Assembly: GCA_900155495.1 (NCBI GenBank)
Contig: FTLJ01000214.1
Span: forward strand, 1 to 64,000
Direction of reading: 5' to 3'
Length of the DNA stretch: 64,000 nt
From: Porogramme epimiltina
Lineage: Eukaryota > Basidiomycota > Agaricomycetes > Polyporales > Polyporaceae
Shown: positions 59,265-64,000 of the stretch, piece after piece
Position numbering within the stretch: the stretch's first letter is position 1
Layout: every line of letters begins with the position of its first letter
Made by a program: the position numbers and the translations under genes
The notes under the pieces: model-generated
What the model saw: the letters and a program-made list of their open reading frames with translations, nothing else
Databases searched by the model: none
Told to the model about the DNA's origin: nothing

Positions 59265-60179
59265 GTTAGCGAGAATGGTCTTGGTAGGAAGGAGAATACG
59301 GGATGGCTTGTGAGCGTGGCTGACTTTGTGTTGCGTTTGCGGTGGCTGACGGGTCGATTTTATACACGACCGAGCGTCCATTCGGAGATTAGGCGTGTTC
59401 CATTTTCGGCGTCCTCGATATGCATAGAAGCTATCTGCGCTAGGGTAGAACCGGCCACCAAGCCACCGAGCTAAGTAATGCGTTGCCTTCAGCCGACAAA
59501 CACCGCGAAGAAGCACGGAAGGGACGCACTAGTCGCGAGCCTATTTCATCTCTGGGATGACCGCGACGGATGACAGAACCAGGTCTAGGACAGTCCGCGA
59601 GAATAGCTCCCGTCGCTGCCGACGCGGCGAAAGGATGTCATCCCAGGAGTAGTACTCAGATGTTGGTGTCGGGAGCAAGCCGCAGTGGTAACAGAGGCAG
59701 AAAACGAGTAGACGGAGCGCCACGGTGAGGCCTGCATGTCCGGTCATGCATAGGTATTACTGTTAGGCCTTCCACATCGGGCCTTCACCTAAGGCAGGTG
59801 ACGACCACGTCTTATCAGCTTTTAGGTTCTGTATTTACATGCCAGGCGGATCGCTCACAGATGTCCGACCACAAAGTCGGTGCACTTCCTCCAGCAAGAT
59901 TTCGGGTCGCCTCGTCTACGGTCTTATGTGTGGTGGCGTCGCGAGATAGACCTGACCGGACCCAACAATAGCAATATGGATTCAAACAACGTGTGAAAGC
60001 AGTCTCACGGTAAGCTCCACCTGCTGCAAGGTGTCACGATGAGGAATGGGGGTCCATTTATAAGGCGTTCAAGATAGACCGCACAGGATCGGCGAAGTCT
60101 CCGAGCTAGCGCCCATTCCGCAAATGGAAGGCGGCACGGCGTTTGCCAGGCGCCCAAGACGGATGTGAGTATCGCCCTC
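59265..60179. other. intergenic region, AKR and RPS18 promoters
   Basis: Head-to-head promoters of the aldo/keto reductase (-) and RPS18 (+). Short open frames only; a TTTATAAGG element near 60057 may belong to RPS18. Confidence 0.45.
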
Positions 60180-60219
60180 TCGCTGCCGTCTCACACAACA
60201 CAGGCCGTCAAGACTATCG

Positions 60220-60394
60220 GTGAGTTCATGCTGCCTCTGCGTTTCTCGTGCGGACAGAAGGAGTGCTAGAGGAGACTATGTTGGACGAAGATGGGGTCAG
60301 AAGGAATGGATTTGGGGATGGATTGGGATGCTCGGCCGTGGATGAACCTCCGTGAGTACAGTCTTGACTGACTATTTTGTCGCTCGTCCTGCAG
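60220..60394 (+). other. probable 5' UTR intron of RPS18
   Basis: Donor CG/GTGAGTTC follows a pyrimidine-rich, start-site-like stretch (CTGCCGTCTCACACAACACA), and an acceptor CCTGCAG lies 19 nt before the ATG. Leader introns are common in fungal ribosomal protein genes. A shorter alternative uses the GTGAGT donor at 60352. Confidence 0.45.
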
Positions 60395-60413
60395 GTCAAT
60401 CCCCACCGACACC

Positions 60414-61047
60414 ATGTCTCTCCACGTCCCTGAGGCCCACCAGCAATTCCAGGTCCGTCAAAAGCACTGTTGTATGGAGGGGTTGGAGTGATATTGACTC
60501 TGAGTGCAGCACATTCTGCGTCTCCTCAACACGAACGTTGATGGCAAGCGCAAGATCATGTACGCCCTGACCGAGATCAAGGGTGTCGGTCGCCGTTACG
60601 CCAACCTTGTCTGCAAAAAGGCCGATGTCGACCTCAACAAGCGGTGCGTCCTACCTGCTCCTACGATTGCCAGGGGCTGATCCCATGGGTTTTCCAGCGC
60701 TGGCGAGCTTAACTCGGACGAGCTTGAGCGTCTCGTTACCATCATCCAAAACCCCACGCAGTTCAAGATCCCCACATGGTTCCTGAACAGGCAGCGGGAC
60801 ATCGTCGATGGCAAGAACTCTCAGATTCTTTCCAACGGCGTTGACTCGAAGCTCCGTGATGATCTCGAGAGGCTGAAGAAGATCCGTGCGCACCGTGGTC
60901 TCCGTCACTTCTGGGGCCTCCGTGTCAGGGGCCAGCACACCAAGACCACCGGTATGTCGCCCCCAATGCTCACGAAGCATGCATTTCCTCACAACATGTA
61001 CAGGTCGTCGGGGCAAGACCGTCGGTGTGTCGAAGAAGCGTGGCTAG
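60414..61047 (+). CDS. RPS18: 40S ribosomal protein S18 (uS13)
   Basis: Component of the small ribosomal subunit head, contacting the P-site tRNA and the inter-subunit bridge. Four exons (60414-60452, 60510-60643, 60698-60951, 61004-61047) give 156 residues, the normal length. Clear family sequence throughout: [91 protein letters not shown], and the basic end [14 protein letters not shown]. All introns have canonical borders of 52-57 nt. As expected of a highly expressed gene, codon usage is strongly biased to C-ending codons and the start lies in an ACACCATG context. Confidence 0.98.
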
Positions 61048-61371
61048 ACGCTTCTGGATCTCTTTTGCATTATCTCACACGACGGTGGTATTATGTTTGT
61101 TATGCAATGTATTTGTCCCATGCAGTAATGGCAACCACCATGACATGCCGTCTGTTGATCTTGTGCGAGCAGTCCGATATCGCGATTTTCCTGCTGTCCT
61201 TGTCGTTTGCGCGAGCCTCGACCGGCACTTTTCCCACACGTCCGAAAAAGTGAATCGTGATAGGGGACTAGAACCTTCTGGGAATGTTCGTGCGCTTGCG
61301 GCTACCGCATACACCCACATATAACTCTGCCTCACCGCTCCGCCCCCGTCGAGCACAACCCGCTAGAACTG
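61048..61371. other. intergenic region between tandem genes
   Basis: About 320 bp between RPS18 and the next plus-strand gene: 3' UTR of the first and promoter of the second. Nothing recognised. Confidence 0.5.
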
Positions 61372-62786
61372 ATGACGACCACTACGGCAGCCTGGGCTAC
61401 GGATCCGCACTCTCTTCACCCTTGGTTCCGGATGCCCTCACTTAAACGCAAAGACGCGAGCGACGACGAGCTCGATCCGCCGAGTGCGGCCGCGACCCCG
61501 AGCTACGACGCCCGCCGCTCGCCCGAGCCCGCGCCGAGCCCCAAGCGGCGGCGGTGCGACGTGCTCGAGGCGGGCATGTCGCAGCTCTCGCTGAGCGCGC
61601 TCGCGCAGGGTGGTGGCGGCGGGTTCGGGGCGGTGGCGGCGACAGGGGGCGGTGGGTGGGCCGGCGGGGTGGAGGCGAGGGCCGCGACGCTCGCGGTGCC
61701 GACGATCACGCACCCGGACACGCCGACGGGCGCGCTCGAGCCGCGGGCGTACGCGCCGTGGTACGCGCCGCCGGCGACGGCGCAGAGCGTGAGCGTGACG
61801 TACGTGCCGACAGAGGTGGGCATGCCCGTCGTCCTGCCTGGGTCGGTCGAGGAGCCGGTCTCGCCCGAGACGGCGCAGTCGGGGAGGGGAGGGTTCGGGA
61901 GCTTGGGCGGGAGCTTGGGAGGGCTGGGAGGGGCGGGCGCGCTGCCCGAGGTGTCGATGCGGACGCCGTCGTGGTATGAGGTGGAGAAGGACCGTAAGTC
62001 GCGTTCTAGCTTTTCGTCCTTCGTGTCCCATATACCCTCCCACCCCTTCTTCGCCATCTACTACGGCATCGCGCAGAGCGTGCTCCCACCGTTCCCGGAC
62101 GCTCCCTGGGTCGTGCATAGCCCGAGCTATTCACTTCACCGCCCCTCTATCCATTTCCTAGTTTCCGGGCACCTAGTGCGACCGTGGCTGACGCGCCGGA
62201 TGACTGCACAGGGATAGTAATCACCGACCTCGAAGGGTCCGATGACGAAGACGAGGGCACGGACGCGCCACCGCCCGCGTTCGAAATCAACCCCGCGCTG
62301 CTCGACCGCCTCCCGCACCCGCTCGCGCCCGCCACGGAGCCCGGCGCGAGCGCAGGCGCCGGCGCGCTCGTGCTGTACCGCCCGCTCGTCGTCGCGCCGG
62401 AAGCGGACGCCCGGCAAGCCCCCGGGCACACAGCAGACGTGGCGGACGCGGACGCGGTGGAGGCTTCTCGGGCGGCGGACGGTCGGGCGAGGGGCCAGGA
62501 GCCAATCGGGAGGGAGGTGGGGCTGGGCGTCGTGGACGAGGATGAGGGGATGGCGATGGAGGACACGCGGCCGAGCACGCCAATGGCGTTCGAGCTCGGT
62601 CAGCGCGCGGGCGTTGGCGCTGGTGCTGGCGTGGACGTGGGCTGCATGGGCGTGAGCATGGGGTTGGCCATGGGGATGGGCATGGGGATGGGCATGGGGA
62701 TGAGCATGGGCATTGGCCCCGGTGGGGGCGGGGGCGTCGAGGTCGCCGAGTCGGTAGACGAGCCAATGGACATCGAGATGCTTTGA
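61372..62786 (+). CDS. conserved low-complexity protein, unknown function
   Basis: Two exons, 61372-61993 and 62212-62786, join in phase to give 398 residues. Start MTTTTAAWATDPHSLHPWFR; a basic cluster PSPKRRRCDVLE suggests nuclear localisation, followed by MSQLSLSALAQ. The intron falls inside the best conserved block, SWYEVEKDRIVITDLEGSDD, then acidic residues and PAFEINPALLDRLPH. The rest is Gly-, Ala- and Pro-rich, with a Met-Gly repeat near the C-terminus (positions 62658-62715) and an end DEPMDIEML. The ordered blocks suggest a conserved basidiomycete protein, but I cannot assign a domain. The 218 nt intron is longer than typical for this window. Confidence 0.68.
62655..62720. repeat. 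GGGATGGGCAT-type tandem repeat
   Basis: Several 12-nt units of the type ATGGGGATGGGC encode a Met-Gly run in the preceding gene. Likely length-variable. Confidence 0.75.
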
Positions 62787-63555
62787 CGGGCCAATCGCCG
62801 CCCCGCGCGCGCGTGCGTGCCTTGGGCCTTGGTTGGTCGCGCTCGGGCATCCGTCGGGCCTCAGCGTGGTGGGCTGGCGCGGGAGGGGGGTGGGGCCCGG
62901 GGCAGCGCGCTCGAGCGGCAGGACGCGAACCAGGGCTCGCGTACGCAGGCACGCCTTCGGACGCCACCATTGGCCAGCGCGCGGCGGAAGCTGTGGGGAG
63001 CCGGGCGCACGGGCGAATCGTGGTCGACTCGCGAAGCTTATTCTCGCAGGGCGGCCGCTTGGCGATCAGCCAGTGGGGTGGGCCATAGCATAGATTGGAT
63101 CAGGACGGACGGAATACGATACTACTCCCAACACGGCTGCTAAACACGAATACCTAATGCTTAACGCGGACATGAAACTCTATACGGTTGATTTACTTGC
63201 GTTTTCTTGTAGTAGTGCAAAACAGGGGCTCTAAAAAACCAGACAACACAGCGGTGAGGCGGGGAAGGGAGACAATAGCGAGGTTAACACAATAAGTAAA
63301 TCGCGGGGAGAGGGAGGGACGACGCAAGCGTCGGCGGGGCTGCGGGGGGTTAAAATCTGTTGTACACTGCGGAGCTAGAATGAACGGCAATCGCATGGGG
63401 GAAGAACGGCCAAACGCCGAGGAGCACGAAACGACGAGTACGACTGCAACACTAACGGAACGCATAAAACGGGACTTGAAACTGGCTTCTTGCCTTGCTC
63501 GCTTGGCACTTGCTTATTCTTCCTCTCGCGCTCGGACGGAACCCCCGCGGCGCGC
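62787..63555. other. convergent 3' intergenic region
   Basis: About 770 bp between convergent stop codons. GC-rich at the left, balanced at the right. No gene or RNA recognised. Confidence 0.5.
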
Positions 63556-64000
63556 TCACTTGGAGCTCGGCGCGTTCCCGAACCGCATCATGTCGCTCCC
63601 CCGCCGCTGCATGTCCCCCTTGATGCCCTCGGCGGAGATGTTGACGACGTTGTGGTCCTGGCCGTACAGCCGCTCTATCCTGTTGATCGACGACGCGTGG
63701 TGCCGCGCGTGCGCGTGGGGGTGCGGGACGTGGTGCATCTGCATCGCCGCGGCGTGATACGGCTGGCGCATCCCGATCCCGCCCTGCTGCTGCTGCTGTT
63801 GCTGCTGGGGCGGCGGGGGCGGGGGCGGCTGCCTGTGCGCGGCCTGGCCCGGCTGGCCCGCGTGCGAGTGCGCGTGGGGCATCCCGGTAGCGGTGGAGAT
63901 CGTGCGGCTATGGTCGTGCGTGTGGGGATGCCCGTGCGGGTGAGCGTGCGGGTGAGCGTGCGGGTGCGGACGGGCGTACGGGTCGGGCGTCGGCATGTGG
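63556..64000 (-). CDS. 3' part of a His/Gln/Pro-rich protein, truncated by the window
   Basis: The frame is open from the right edge to a stop at 63556, so only the last 148 or so residues are seen. It begins with a long His-rich repeat (HPHAHPHAHPHGHPHTHDH), then a Pro run and a Gln run, then MRQPYHAAAMQMHHVPHPHA, and ends with SSINRIERLYGQDHNVVNIS, AEGIKGDMQRRGSDMMRFGN and APSSK. The final 45 residues look ordered and conserved. Such His/Gln-rich tails are common in fungal transcriptional regulators, but no domain is visible in this part, so the function is unknown. Confidence 0.6.
   Translation of the reverse strand, partial: HMPTPDPYARPHPHAHPHAHPHGHPHTHDHSRTISTATGMPHAHSHAGQPGQAAHRQPPPPPPPQQQQQQQQGGIGMRQPYHAAAMQMHHVPHPHAHARHHASSINRIERLYGQDHNVVNISAEGIKGDMQRRGSDMMRFGNAPSSK
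63782..63806. repeat. CAG/CTG microsatellite (poly-Gln coding)
   Basis: CTGCTGCTGCTGTTGCTGCTG on the plus strand encodes about eight consecutive Gln in the minus-strand gene. Confidence 0.85.

Overview
The window is nuclear DNA of a filamentous basidiomycete, very probably a white-rot agaricomycete of the Polyporales type. The evidence is dense genes split by many 45-70 nt GT..AG introns with CTNAY branch sites, fungal housekeeping genes (UTP6, UGP1, CPA1, RPS18, an Ugp1 form typical of agaricomycetes), a secreted class II manganese peroxidase (22.9-24.5 kb), and an atypical G-alpha of the kind that is expanded in mushrooms. Species was not determined. Strong GC islands (roughly 1-9, 12-16, 31-31.5, 38.7-46.5 and 61.4-64 kb) alternate with more balanced DNA.

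Layout. 1.3-6.6 kb: UTP6 (-), diverging from a conserved Ser/Pro-rich protein (+). 6.6-9.8 kb: GC-rich DNA with no convincing gene and a poly-C tract holding two N. 9.8-11.8 kb: UGP1, UDP-glucose pyrophosphorylase (-). 14.5-17.2 kb: a Ten1-like OB-fold protein (+), tail to tail with a Ted1/Cdc1-type metallophosphoesterase (-). 17.5-22.6 kb: Rad5/HLTF-type SNF2-RING translocase with an added N-terminal PARP-type zinc finger (+). 22.9-24.5 kb: manganese peroxidase (-). 26.5-29.6 kb: Elg1/ATAD5-type PCNA unloader (-). 30.9-33.2 kb: a second Ted1/Cdc1-type gene whose catalytic motifs have decayed (-). 33.8-35.0 kb: an integral membrane protein (-). 35.8 kb: intron-containing tRNA-Leu(CAA) (-). 36.2-37.1 kb: a five-exon gene reconstructed from splice sites, with no exon over about 60 codons. 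38.7-40.1 kb: CPA1, with a short upstream ORF (-). 40.6-42.6 kb: BSD-domain protein (+). 43.3-46.6 kb: Zn2Cys6 transcription factor (+). 47.1-52.8 kb: a very large acidic, mostly disordered nuclear-type protein (-). 53.0-53.4 kb: small complex I subunit (+). 54.1-56.1 kb: G-alpha lacking the catalytic Gln (-). 57.6-59.3 kb: aldo/keto reductase (-). 60.4-61.0 kb: ribosomal protein uS13/RPS18 (+). 61.4-62.8 kb: conserved low-complexity protein (+). 63.6 kb to the right edge: 3' part of a His/Gln-rich protein (-).

The genes are independent transcription units, many paired through short divergent promoters or convergent 3' ends. Two act on the same substrate: the Rad5/HLTF-type protein (family role: PCNA polyubiquitination and fork remodelling) and the Elg1-type protein (PCNA unloading) lie about 4 kb apart, with the peroxidase between them. 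The most notable points are the active/inactive metallophosphoesterase pair, the G-alpha with Ala in place of the switch II Gln, the CPA1 leader ORF, and the gene recovered at 36-37 kb. I saw no transposon, CRISPR array, rRNA or bacterial-type operon. Exon borders were worked out by eye and have not been checked against transcripts.
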